DNA from: Pyramidobacter piscolens
GTDB lineage: Bacteria > Synergistota > Synergistia > Synergistales > Dethiosulfovibrionaceae
Length of the DNA: 64,000 bases
Direction of reading: 5' to 3'
Assembly (NCBI GenBank): GCA_004558205.1
Contig: SFDM01000010.1
Coordinates: 25,184-89,183 of the forward strand
Position 1 is the stretch's first letter, and every line of letters begins with the position of its first letter. Positions 16,190 to 24,780 of the stretch are shown piece after piece. The notes beneath the pieces are model-generated. The model did not search any database. It was not told the DNA's origin and saw only the letters and a program-made list of their open reading frames with translations. A program made the translations under genes and the position numbers.

Positions 16190-18565
16190 ATGAGCGATTA
16201 CTGTGCAATTAAGTGGTTTAACGAGATCCGCAAGACCGATATCCCCATCGTGGGCGGCAAGGGAGCCAACCTGGGAGAACTGACGTCGGCAGGGGCTCCG
16301 GTTCCTCCGGGCTTTTGTGTTATTGCCGACGCCTATGCCCGTTTTATCAAAGAGAACGGGCTTAATACGTCCATTTCGGACCTTCTCGCCGGCATTGATT
16401 TTGAAAACACGGCAGAACTTCAGGCGAAAACCGAGACAATCCGCTCACTCATTCAAAACGCCCCCGTGCCCGCCTATATGCACGATCAGATCTGCGGAGC
16501 CTATGAAAAGCTCGCCCAGACTGTGGGCGTCAAAGATCCCCGCGTCGCCGTCAGAAGCTCCGCCACGGCGGAGGACCTTCCCGACGCGTCCTTTGCCGGC
16601 CAGCAGGACACCTATCTTCACGTGATCGGTGCCGAGTCCGTGGTGGACTACGTGCGGCAGTGCTGGGCCTCGCTGTGGACCGCGCGGGCGACCTATTACA
16701 GGCAAAAACAGAATTACGATCACTTCAGCGTCTCCCTCTGTGCCGTGGTCCAGAAGATGGTCGACAGCGAGAAGGCCGGCGTCATGTTCACGGCGAACCC
16801 CGTCACCAGTGAGCGCGGTCAGATCATGATCAACGCGAGCTGGGGCCTGGGCGAAGCGGTTGTCTCCGGCTCCGTGTCGCCTGACGAGTACATTCTCGAA
16901 AAGGAAAGCCTGACGGAACTGGACGTGGTCGTGGCCGACAAGAAAATCATGATCGTCGACAAGGACAAGAGCAGCGGCACCGTGACGGTCAACGTGGCCG
17001 ATTATCTGGGCCCCTCCGCTGTCGGCGCGCGCTGTATGAGCGCCGAAGAAGTCCGCCGTTTGGCCGAAGCTGGAAAGGCTATCGAGAAGCTCTACGGCGC
17101 CCCCATGGACATTGAATGGGCCCAGGACAGAGACACGAAGGAACTGTACATTCTGCAAGCCCGCCCCGTCACGACTTTAAAAGAAGAACCCGCAAAGAAG
17201 GAGAGTTCGATTGTGGATAAAAAAGCTCTTACCGTTATGGTCCGCGGCCTTGCCGCATCGCCCGGCATCGCTCACGGACGGGTCATTCGCATCGATTCGC
17301 TGAAGGAAATCGCCAGGGTCCAGAAAGGCGACGTGCTCGTTACCGGCATGACCAACCCTGATATGGTGCCGGCCATGAAAAAAGCCTGCGCCGTCGTCAC
17401 CGACGAAGGCGGGCGCACCTGCCACGCCGCTATCGTGTCGCGTGAGCTGGGCATTCCCTGCATTGTGGGCAGTAAGAACGGCACCGAAATCTTGACCGAA
17501 GGCACGGAGGTCACCGTAGACGCTACCCGCGGCGTTGTGTACCGCGGCAACGTCAACCTCTCTTCCGATCAGGACCTCCATTCGCCCGTGTCGGAAGGAG
17601 CGGCCTCGAAAACGGCCGCTGTCGCCGTTGAGGCCGCTCCGATTACGGGCACCAAGATCTACATGAACCTCGGCGACGCCTCGATCATCGGCAAGTATAA
17701 CCACCTGCCCTTCGACGGCATCGGCTTGATGCGCACGGAGTTCATTTTCTCCCACGTGGGCGTTCATCCCATGTACCTCCTTCGCACCGGCCGCGGCGAA
17801 GTGCTGATCAACGACATGAGCGAGGCGATCACCACCGTTGCGCAGGCGATTTACCCCCGCCCGCTGGTGGTCAGAATGAGCGACTTCCGCACCAACGAGT
17901 TCAGAGGTCTTGAAGGCGGGGAAGTGGAGCCCGAAGAGAACAACCCCATGATCGGCTGGCGCGGCGTTTCACGCTACGTTTCCCCTGCCTATGAAGAAGG
18001 GTTCCGCCTGGAATGCAAGGCCATCAAGAAAGTTCGCGACGAGTTCGGCCTGATCAACGTATGGGTGATGCTGCCCTTTGTGCGCACCACCTGGGAACTG
18101 GCTAAAGTTAAGGAGATCATGGCCTCGGAAGGGCTGGTTCAGAATAAGTCCTTCAAGATCTGGATCATGGCCGAGGTGCCCGCCGTGGTGTTCCAGGCCG
18201 ACGCCTTCGCCAAGCTGGTGGACGGCTTCAGCATCGGCAGCAACGACTTGACCCAGCTCGTTATGGGCGTGGACAGGGATTCAGGCATTCTGAACAACAT
18301 GGGTTACTTCGACGAGCGGGACCCTGCCGTTCAGAACGCCATTAAGACGTTGATCCACGCGGCTCACAGGAACGGCATCACCTGCTCCATCTGTGGGCAG
18401 GGGCCGTCGCTTTATCCTGACTTTGCGGAATTCCTCGTCAAGGAAGGGATTGACAGTATGAGCGTCAACCCCGACACCGTCGCCTATACCCGCAAGCTTG
18501 TAGCGGGAGTGGAACAGCGAATTATCCTGAAGGGCATGAGAAAACTGTCGGGCGAGGAGCTTTAA
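16190..18565 (+). CDS. ppsA: Phosphoenolpyruvate synthase
   Basis: A 791-residue enzyme converting pyruvate and ATP to PEP, AMP and Pi in gluconeogenesis. The ATP-grasp domain begins GGKGANLGEL and contains VRSSATAEDLPDASFAGQQD; the central phosphohistidine domain has GGRTCHAAIVSRELGIP with the catalytic His at about residue 412; the C-terminal PEP/pyruvate-binding barrel ends with CGQGPSLYPDF and SMSVNPD. ATG 16190 follows GGAGG. The family usually runs to ~800 residues. Adjacent ppsR suggests control by phosphorylation. Confidence 0.96.
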   Translation: MSDYCAIKWFNEIRKTDIPIVGGKGANLGELTSAGAPVPPGFCVIADAYARFIKENGLNTSISDLLAGIDFENTAELQAKTETIRSLIQNAPVPAYMHDQICGAYEKLAQTVGVKDPRVAVRSSATAEDLPDASFAGQQDTYLHVIGAESVVDYVRQCWASLWTARATYYRQKQNYDHFSVSLCAVVQKMVDSEKAGVMFTANPVTSERGQIMINASWGLGEAVVSGSVSPDEYILEKESLTELDVVVADKKIMIVDKDKSSGTVTVNVADYLGPSAVGARCMSAEEVRRLAEAGKAIEKLYGAPMDIEWAQDRDTKELYILQARPVTTLKEEPAKKESSIVDKKALTVMVRGLAASPGIAHGRVIRIDSLKEIARVQKGDVLVTGMTNPDMVPAMKKACAVVTDEGGRTCHAAIVSRELGIPCIVGSKNGTEILTEGTEVTVDATRGVVYRGNVNLSSDQDLHSPVSEGAASKTAAVAVEAAPITGTKIYMNLGDASIIGKYNHLPFDGIGLMRTEFIFSHVGVHPMYLLRTGRGEVLINDMSEAITTVAQAIYPRPLVVRMSDFRTNEFRGLEGGEVEPEENNPMIGWRGVSRYVSPAYEEGFRLECKAIKKVRDEFGLINVWVMLPFVRTTWELAKVKEIMASEGLVQNKSFKIWIMAEVPAVVFQADAFAKLVDGFSIGSNDLTQLVMGVDRDSGILNNMGYFDERDPAVQNAIKTLIHAAHRNGITCSICGQGPSLYPDFAEFLVKEGIDSMSVNPDTVAYTRKLVAGVEQRIILKGMRKLSGEEL

Positions 18566-19022
18566 AGCCCCATCGGCGAAAGAATCTGCGTCTCGGGACG
18601 GAGCAGCCCCAACCTGCCAGCCGCAAAAGAGACGATCGCCCGCAGGCTGGCCGTGACCGCCCTCCATGAGAGGCGCGAGAGGCGCGGTTGTCGGGCGAAT
18701 CATGCGGCGCGTTTCATCTGCGTCTTCCGAACTGTACATGCGGAGGCAGGGAGAACATCTCCCTGCCTCTTTCAGTTTTTACTCTGTTCGAAATCGGGCA
18801 CCGATAGGGTGAACGGCCAGTCCCGCAAAGAAGCGCCGGCAGCGTGGGAAAGACCAATTTTTTTCTGGGGTTGTTTTGTTTGTCAAATATTGAGTCTGCC
18901 AACGCTTGCAAAAATCTATGAAGCATTTCTTTGCGAATTAGTATGAGTTTTCGTCTCGATAGGGCGGAACTTTCTGAATATGTGAAAACTCGCCCTTTTC
19001 CTTTCCTTCCAAAAGAAAAAAT
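18566..19022. other. Intergenic region without a recognised gene
   Basis: Between ppsA and the next promoter there is no believable ORF. It holds the terminator above and, at 18945-18999, two crossing inverted repeats: GAGTTTTC (18945-18952) with GAAAACTC (18984-18991), and AGGGCG (18961-18966) with CGCCCT (18991-18996) followed by TTTT. Their order would give a pseudoknot-like fold. I see no match to a riboswitch or structured RNA that I know. Confidence 0.4.
18743..18780 (+). terminator. Intrinsic terminator downstream of ppsA
   Basis: GAGGCAGGGAGA (18743-18754) and TCTCCCTGCCTC (18758-18769) make a perfect 12-bp stem with a three-base loop, followed by TTTCAGTTTTT. It lies 178 bases after ppsA; the DNA between shows no gene. 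Confidence 0.85.
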
Positions 19023-19050
19023 TTGACAATTCCCGTTTGGACGGTAAAAT
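19023..19050 (+). promoter_or_regulatory. Promoter of the smg-like/topA unit
   Basis: TTGACA (19023-19028) and TAAAAT (19045-19050) with 16-base spacing, about 50 bases before the TTG start of the next gene. Confidence 0.75.
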
Positions 19051-19101
19051 GTCCCGCAGCCGCAAAGAACCATTTTAATCCTCAAGAAGGAGCGTGGCAC
19101 T

Positions 19102-19371
19102 TTGTTAAGAGTTCTTGATTGGCAGGAACAATCCTGCCTGACGATAGAAGCCCAGGCCTTGATCTATGAATACAGAAGCAAAGGCTGGCTTACGCCTCAG
19201 CAATTAGAGCGGATGATCACCGAAACCGTTATTATTTCTCAATTAAGACAGTTTCCCGGGGACGTGGACCTGATTACGTCGGTTTTAATGTCCATGGGAG
19301 CCGAACGTGACGAGCCGATCGTTCTGTCCTCGCAATTGACGGAAAATAATTCTTCACGGCTGCTCAGCTGA
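19102..19371 (+). CDS. Short Smg/DUF494-like protein
   Basis: An 89-residue protein resembling the C-terminal half of the Smg (DUF494) family, whose function is unknown: the order of EAQALIYEYRSKGWLTPQQLERMI, then a short helix and a segment DLITSVLMSMG agrees with the family's end, while the N-terminal half seen in proteobacterial Smg (~157 residues) is missing. The start is TTG 19102 with GGAG nine bases upstream. It directly precedes topA; smg is found near dprA and topA genes in other bacteria as well, which supports the call. Similarity is weak, so the family name is tentative. Confidence 0.6.
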   Translation: MLRVLDWQEQSCLTIEAQALIYEYRSKGWLTPQQLERMITETVIISQLRQFPGDVDLITSVLMSMGAERDEPIVLSSQLTENNSSRLLS

Positions 19372-19400
19372 CGAAGCGGCATTCAGAAAGGAGAGCGTAG

Positions 19401-21815
19401 ATGGCTCTAAAAAAAGAAAAAGAGACAGCCGCGGAGAACAAAGCTGCCTCTCCTAAAAAAACGCGAAAAAGCACAGAAAATTCTGAAAAAAGTCCAGCGA
19501 AAAAAACAGTGAAAAAAAAGGCAGCGAGCACAACGGCGTCCGTTTCGACCGAGACGGAAGACAGCACGAAAAAAAACTCAAAAACAGCCGTGAGGAAAAA
19601 AGCGGTGGGGTCGGCTAAAAAAACGGCAGAAAAGGCTCCCGCCGGAAAAAAGCGAAAAGCGGATGAGAGTGAAATAACTTTAGCTTCTGCGGCCGCGCGA
19701 AAGAGCGCCGGAACTAAAAACGGGAAGACGCTGATTGTGGTCGAATCCCCGACGAAAGCGAAATCGCTGACGAAAATCCTTGGCCCCGGCTATATGGTGA
19801 AAGCCAGCGTGGGGCACATTGTGGATCTTCCCAAAAGCCGTCTCGCCATAGACATCGAGCATGGTTTCAAGCCTGAATACATCCTTGTCAAGGGAAAGGC
19901 GAACATAAAAAAGGAGCTGCAGAAAGCGGCGGCCGACGCAGGAAAGATATTGCTGGCCGCCGACCCTGACCGTGAAGGAGAAGCTATCGCCTGGCACGTG
20001 TCCACCCTGCTGGGTGTGGATCCAGCTTCGGACTGCCGGATCAGGATCCATGAAATTACCTCAGAGGCGGTAAAAAACGCGGTGAAGGCGCCAGAGCCGA
20101 TTGACATGAACCGGGTCAACGCCCAGCAAGCGCGGCGCGTCCTTGACCGCCTTGTGGGATATCAGCTGAGTCCCCTTCTGTGGCGTAAAATCCGCAGGGG
20201 GCTTTCCGCGGGACGGGTTCAGTCGGTGGCTCTCGCCATTATCTGCGATAAAGAGCGGGAAATAGAAGCCTTTGTCCCCCAGGATTATTGGAACATTTTC
20301 GTCGATGCTTCGGCGGAAGGCGGCCGGCAGTACCGGCTGCATGTGGAGCGCGAAAACGGCGTCAGCCTGATGATCGACGGCAAAACCCTCGCGATTGACA
20401 CGCTGCAGAAAGCTCAGAGCATCGAGCAGGCCCTTCGGTCGGAGCCTCTGACGGTGACGAGTTTTACGGTAAAAGGGACATCAAGAAAAGCCCCGACGCC
20501 CTTTAAGACCAGCACGCTGCAGCAAATGGCCGCCAGCCGCCTCGGTTTTTCGCCGCGCCGCACCATGGGCGTCGCTCAAAGCCTTTTTGAGGGTGTCATG
20601 ATCCCCGAACGGGGCGTCACCGGTCTGATTACCTACATGAGAACCGACAGCCTCCGCATGGCCCCCGAAGCGCTGAGCCAGGCGCGCAGCGTGATCCGGG
20701 AAAAATGGGGTGACAAGTACCTTCCGGCCAAAGCCGTGCAGTATCAGGCCGGAGCGAACGCCCAGGACGCCCATGAGGCGATTCGTCCCACCGATTTCAC
20801 ATTGGCGCCCGACCTTGTCAAAGCGTCGCTGACGCCCGAGCAGTATCGCCTCTACGACCTGATATGGAGGCGCAGCCTGGCGTCCCAGATGACCCCGGCG
20901 AAAGTGAACGCTGCGACGATCGAGTGCCAGAGCGGCGCCTACGGCCTGCGCGCCCAGGGCATGTCTCTAAGCTTCGACGGATGGGGCGCCGTCTGGCCTT
21001 TGGACGTAAAGGAATCTATGCTCCAGACGGCCGCGGCCGGCGAAACCCTGAGCGTGGAAGAGGTCCGGCTGGAGCAGGATCAGACGCGCCCGCCTCTGCG
21101 CTACACCGAATCCAGCCTGATCAAAACGCTGGAAGAGGATGGCATTGGCCGCCCCTCCACCTACGCGACCATCGTGGAAACGCTCTACGACCGCGCTTAC
21201 GTGCTGCGGGAAGAAGACCGAAAACTGCGTCCGAGCGAGTTGGGACGCATCGTCGATAAATTTCTTCTGGCCCATTTCAGCGCTGAATCCGCCTCTCCAA
21301 TCGTCAACGTGGGATTTACGGCGACCATGGAAAATTCCCTCGACCAGATCGAGTCAGGCAAAATCGACTGGGTTGACCTGGTGGGGCATTTCTGGACGCC
21401 CTTTTCAGAGGCGATTGAAAAGGCGGAAGACGCGCCTGCCGTTCCGCCGCCTCCGCCTGAATTGACGGGGGAGATGTGCCCGGAATGCGGAAGGCCCCTC
21501 GTCAAGAAGCGCAGCCGCTTTGGAGAATTCATAGGCTGCAGCGGTTTTCCCGAGTGCCGGTATATACAGCCGCTGCAGAAAAAGATCGGCGTGCCCTGCC
21601 CCAAATGCGGGGCCGATGAGGGCGGCGAAGTGGTGCAGAGAAAGTCGAAGAAGGGAAGAACCTTTTATGGCTGTTCCCGTTATCCTAACTGCGATTACGC
21701 TTCCTGGAACAAGCCCGCGGCGGCGAAGTGCCCTGTCTGCGGGGCCGTGATGGAATACGTGGGGCGGTCGAGGACGCCAGTCTGCCCAAAATGCGGGCAT
21801 AAGGGGGAAGCATGA
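19401..21815 (+). CDS. topA: DNA topoisomerase I with basic N-terminal tail
   Basis: An 804-residue type IA topoisomerase that relaxes negative supercoils. The catalytic part starts near residue 106 (KTLIVVESPTKAKSL, Toprim), contains DPDREGEAIAWH, and the active-site Tyr in GLITYMRTDSLRM (Tyr412). Three C-terminal zinc-ribbon repeats follow (CPECG...CSGFPEC, CPKCG...CSRYPNC, CPVCG...CPKCG). Unusual is the first ~105 residues: almost only Lys, Ala, Ser, Thr and Glu, like a histone H1 tail, with no counterpart in standard TopA. The start has AAAGGAGAG upstream, so the tail is probably translated. Confidence 0.96.
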   Translation: MALKKEKETAAENKAASPKKTRKSTENSEKSPAKKTVKKKAASTTASVSTETEDSTKKNSKTAVRKKAVGSAKKTAEKAPAGKKRKADESEITLASAAARKSAGTKNGKTLIVVESPTKAKSLTKILGPGYMVKASVGHIVDLPKSRLAIDIEHGFKPEYILVKGKANIKKELQKAAADAGKILLAADPDREGEAIAWHVSTLLGVDPASDCRIRIHEITSEAVKNAVKAPEPIDMNRVNAQQARRVLDRLVGYQLSPLLWRKIRRGLSAGRVQSVALAIICDKEREIEAFVPQDYWNIFVDASAEGGRQYRLHVERENGVSLMIDGKTLAIDTLQKAQSIEQALRSEPLTVTSFTVKGTSRKAPTPFKTSTLQQMAASRLGFSPRRTMGVAQSLFEGVMIPERGVTGLITYMRTDSLRMAPEALSQARSVIREKWGDKYLPAKAVQYQAGANAQDAHEAIRPTDFTLAPDLVKASLTPEQYRLYDLIWRRSLASQMTPAKVNAATIECQSGAYGLRAQGMSLSFDGWGAVWPLDVKESMLQTAAAGETLSVEEVRLEQDQTRPPLRYTESSLIKTLEEDGIGRPSTYATIVETLYDRAYVLREEDRKLRPSELGRIVDKFLLAHFSAESASPIVNVGFTATMENSLDQIESGKIDWVDLVGHFWTPFSEAIEKAEDAPAVPPPPPELTGEMCPECGRPLVKKRSRFGEFIGCSGFPECRYIQPLQKKIGVPCPKCGADEGGEVVQRKSKKGRTFYGCSRYPNCDYASWNKPAAAKCPVCGAVMEYVGRSRTPVCPKCGHKGEA

Positions 21816-23140
21816 TGAATCCTGTCACGATTGTCGGGGGAGGCCTCGCCGGTTCAGAGGCCGCATGGCAGCTTTTGAGGCGGGGCGTGCCCGTGTGCCT
21901 TTACGAGATGCGCCCTGTTCAGAAAAGCCCTGCCCATCATACCGATCAGCTGGCGGAACTGGTGTGCAGCAACTCTCTTGGCTCCGATGCCCCTGATTCG
22001 GCGGCGGGTCTCCTGAAGGAAGAGCTGCGGCGTATGGACAGCCTGGTCATGAGCGCCGCCGGCGCCGCTTCGGTTCCCGCGGGCAAAGCTCTCGCCGTGG
22101 ATCGGGAAATGTTTTCGCGGCGGATTACCGACGTCTTGACGTCCCACCCGCTATTTACGCTGAAGCGGCAGGAGGTCTCGGAAATTCCCGAAGAACCCTG
22201 CATTGTCGCGAGCGGGCCTTTGACCTCTCCCTCTCTTGCGTCGGGGCTCCAGCGCCTTCTGGGCGGCGAATACCTCTATTTCTTTGACGCCGTCGCGCCC
22301 GTGATCGAGTTTGATTCCGTGAACATGGACATCGCCTACAGAAAGGACCGCTACGCCGAGTACGAAGGCGGCGATTACGTCAACTGCCCCATGACCGAGG
22401 AGCAGTATCAGGCCTTTTACGAGGCGCTGACCGCAGCGGAGCGGGCTCCGCTGCATGATTTTGAGGGAGATCTCAGGTATTTTGAAGGCTGCATGCCCGT
22501 CGAGGTGATCGCCTCGCGGGGGCGGGACACGCTGCGTTTTGGCCCTCTGAGGCCTGTGGGACTTGAAAACCCCCGCACAGGACGGCGCCCCTACGCGGTC
22601 GTGCAGATCCGCCAGGACAACAAGGAAGGGACGCTTTACAATCTCGTCGGTTTTCAGACCAACCTCCGCTGGGGCGAGCAGGAACGAGTGTTCAGGATGA
22701 TCCCCGGCCTTGAGAACGCAGAGTTTGTCAGGATGGGCGTAATGCATAGAAACATCTATGTCGACGCTCCCCGGCGCCTCGACGGTTTCTTAAGGCCTTT
22801 GGGGCGCGAAGGCCTTTTCCTCGCGGGACAGATGACGGGCGTGGAGGGATATATGGAGAGCACAGCCATGGGGCTTGCTGCGGCATTGGGCCTCTTTTCC
22901 CATTTAAATGACATGCCCCTTCCTGCGTGGCCCCGTGAATGTGCGGTCGGCGCCCTTTTAGAGCGTCTGCGCGACGATACCAACCCCAAATTCAGCCCGA
23001 CCAACGCCAACATGGGCATCTTCCCTCCGTTGGAAGAGAAAATTAAGAGCCGCTCAGAGCGCAGCCAGAAAATTCTCGAGCGCGGGCGGGAAAAATTCGC
23101 CTCCTTTTTACTCTCAAATCCAGAATTGTTCCCACGTTGA
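21812..23140 (+). CDS. trmFO: Folate-dependent tRNA (uracil-54) methyltransferase TrmFO
   Basis: A 442-residue flavoprotein that makes ribothymidine at position 54 of tRNA using methylenetetrahydrofolate and FADH2. The FAD-binding VTIVGGGLAGSEAAWQL is at the N-terminus, followed by the family block YEMRPVQKSPAHHT and LVCSNSLGSD; later blocks YVNCPMTEEQY and GQMTGVEGYMESTAMG are also typical. The ATG overlaps the topA stop. The topA-trmFO-xerC-hslV-hslU-codY order is a well-known Firmicute arrangement. Confidence 0.97.
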   Translation: MMNPVTIVGGGLAGSEAAWQLLRRGVPVCLYEMRPVQKSPAHHTDQLAELVCSNSLGSDAPDSAAGLLKEELRRMDSLVMSAAGAASVPAGKALAVDREMFSRRITDVLTSHPLFTLKRQEVSEIPEEPCIVASGPLTSPSLASGLQRLLGGEYLYFFDAVAPVIEFDSVNMDIAYRKDRYAEYEGGDYVNCPMTEEQYQAFYEALTAAERAPLHDFEGDLRYFEGCMPVEVIASRGRDTLRFGPLRPVGLENPRTGRRPYAVVQIRQDNKEGTLYNLVGFQTNLRWGEQERVFRMIPGLENAEFVRMGVMHRNIYVDAPRRLDGFLRPLGREGLFLAGQMTGVEGYMESTAMGLAAALGLFSHLNDMPLPAWPRECAVGALLERLRDDTNPKFSPTNANMGIFPPLEEKIKSRSERSQKILERGREKFASFLLSNPELFPR

Positions 23141-23274
23141 CGGAAGTGGGTCAATAAAAACGGAATCGGGCCTTTAAATTGAATTGTTGGAGTTTCACAA
23201 AGACAGTGGTGATTTGCAACATATTAAAAAAATCCTAAAGAGTTAGTAAATTTGATGATTTTTGTTCGATCCTA

Positions 23275-23283
23275 TGTTATTAT
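23275..23283 (+). promoter_or_regulatory. Possible extended -10 promoter before xerC
   Basis: TG-T-TATTAT (23275-23283) matches an extended -10 element; no convincing -35 hexamer is present. The intergenic gap after trmFO is otherwise AT-rich and featureless. Confidence 0.3.
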
Positions 23284-23342
23284 TTAGGGCAGAGACGGCT
23301 TAGAGGGGACGTCAGATTTTTATGACCGGAGGAGGGTTGAAG

Positions 23343-24230
23343 ATGCCCGGCAAAAGCTTCAACAGCCTGCTCGATGAGTTTTTGACCTATTTGCGCGACA
23401 ACAGAGCCTGCTCGCAGAACACCGTGACGAATTATGCCGTCGACCTTGCGCAGTACGCTGACTTTATGGAAAGTCAGGGAATTGAGCCGTGTTCGGTAAA
23501 CACTCAATCCATACGGGCCTTTTTAAGATCCTTGGCCGGCTTTGGCTACGCCAACTCTTCTGTGGCCCGAAAGCTGTCGGCGGTAAAGGTTTTTGAACTT
23601 TACCTCATGGAAAGAAAACTGATAAGCACCGATCCCGCTGGTTCCGTGCGGGGGCCCCGTCTTCCTGAACGCCTGCCCCGCGCCATATCCTGCGAGGCCA
23701 TGAGCGATTTGATCGCGGAGGCCTGGAAAATCGAACCCTGCGTCCGTAACGGCACCATCCTCGAGGTGATGTACGGCTGCGGCCTTCGCGTCGCGGAGCT
23801 CGTGGTTGTGAAATGGGAGGACGTGGACCTGGAAGAACGCTGGCTTCGAGTTAAAGGCAAGGGAGACAAGGAGCGGCTGGTCCCTTTCGGACAGGTCGCC
23901 AAAGCGGCCCTGATAAGGTGGCGTGCGCTCTCTCCAATCGACGAAGAGTATGTTTTTCCCGGACAAAGAGGCGGCTGCATTACTGTGAGAACGGTGCACC
24001 GGCTGGTGGTGCAGGCGGCGCGGAATTTAGGATTGGAAAACGTGACGCCTCACTCGGTGCGGCACAGTTTTGCCACGCACATGCTTGAAGGCGGCGCTTC
24101 CCTGAGGGTGCTGCAGGAACTTTTGGGGCACGAGAGCCTCCTCACCACGCAAAGATATTTGAAGATTACGCCCGGCCATCTGAGAGACAGCTATATGGCT
24201 GCGCATCCGAGGTCGGGAGAGGGAGTGTAA
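23343..24230 (+). CDS. xerC: Tyrosine recombinase XerC/XerD type
   Basis: A 295-residue site-specific recombinase, probably acting at dif to resolve chromosome dimers. The N-terminal SAM-like domain is followed by the catalytic domain with all expected residues: Arg in GCGLRVAEL, Lys in KGKGDKERLVPF, His-x-x-Arg in HSVRHSFATHML, His in LLGHESLLTTQ, and the nucleophile Tyr272 in QRYLKI. ATG 23343 has GGAGGAGGG eight bases upstream, whereas the ATG at 23322 has none. The position before hslV fits the chromosomal housekeeping enzyme, not an integrase of a mobile element. Confidence 0.93.
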   Translation: MPGKSFNSLLDEFLTYLRDNRACSQNTVTNYAVDLAQYADFMESQGIEPCSVNTQSIRAFLRSLAGFGYANSSVARKLSAVKVFELYLMERKLISTDPAGSVRGPRLPERLPRAISCEAMSDLIAEAWKIEPCVRNGTILEVMYGCGLRVAELVVVKWEDVDLEERWLRVKGKGDKERLVPFGQVAKAALIRWRALSPIDEEYVFPGQRGGCITVRTVHRLVVQAARNLGLENVTPHSVRHSFATHMLEGGASLRVLQELLGHESLLTTQRYLKITPGHLRDSYMAAHPRSGEGV

Positions 24231-24236
24231 TAAAAT

Positions 24237-24779
24237 ATGTCCAATGATATGACGATCCATGGGACTACGATCTTGTGCGTCAGAAAAGACGGCAAAGTCG
24301 CCATGGGCGGCGACGGCCAGATGACACTGGGAAACCAGATCATCAAGGCCGGGACGAGAAAAGTCCGCAAGCTGTACGGCGGTAAGGTGATCGTAGGTTT
24401 TGCCGGTTCCACGGCCGACGCCATGACCCTGATGGAACTCTTCGAGAAAAAATTGGAAGAGTTCAGCGGCAACCTGATGCGCGCCGCCGTAGAACTGGCC
24501 AAAAGCTGGCGTACCGACAGGATGCTGCAGAAACTGGAAGCCATGCTGCTCGTCGCCGACCAAGAGCACACCATCCTGTTGTCGGGCGTGGGGGACGTGA
24601 TCGAACCTGAAAACAACGTGGCCTCCATCGGTTCCGGCTCCGGTTTCGCCCTTGCCGCGGCGCGCGCCTATATGGACGTTTCGCCGCTGGCGGCCGAGGA
24701 GATCGTAAGACGTTCTTTGTTGATCGCGTCGGAAATCTGTATTTACACCGACAACATTCTGACAGTGGAGGTCCTTTGA
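24237..24779 (+). CDS. hslV: ATP-dependent protease peptidase subunit HslV
   Basis: The 180-residue proteasome-like peptidase of the HslUV (ClpQY) complex. The catalytic N-terminal threonine is in GTTILCVR; it lies at residue 10, so a nine-residue leader has to be removed, unlike E. coli HslV, where Thr follows the initiator Met. GGDGQMTLGNQ, KVRKLYGGKVIVGFAGSTAD and AVELAKSWRTDRMLQKLEA are typical family blocks. It starts six bases after xerC and ends one base before hslU. Confidence 0.97.
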   Translation: MSNDMTIHGTTILCVRKDGKVAMGGDGQMTLGNQIIKAGTRKVRKLYGGKVIVGFAGSTADAMTLMELFEKKLEEFSGNLMRAAVELAKSWRTDRMLQKLEAMLLVADQEHTILLSGVGDVIEPENNVASIGSGSGFALAAARAYMDVSPLAAEEIVRRSLLIASEICIYTDNILTVEVL

Positions 24780-24780
24780 C

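Noticed and set aside
18781..18860. Possible TPP or cobalamin riboswitch in the gap after ppsA
   Set aside because: Only short look-alike pieces (GCCGGCAGCGTGGGAAA) are present; the obligatory CTGAGA box or B12 box is missing.
18653..18946. 97-codon plus-strand ORF in the gap after ppsA
   Set aside because: It runs through the strong terminator at 18743-18780, has no ribosome binding site and no plausible protein character.
23343..24230. xerC as an integrase marking a mobile element
   Set aside because: It lies in the conserved trmFO-xerC-hslVU-codY cluster, with no attachment sites or cargo genes.
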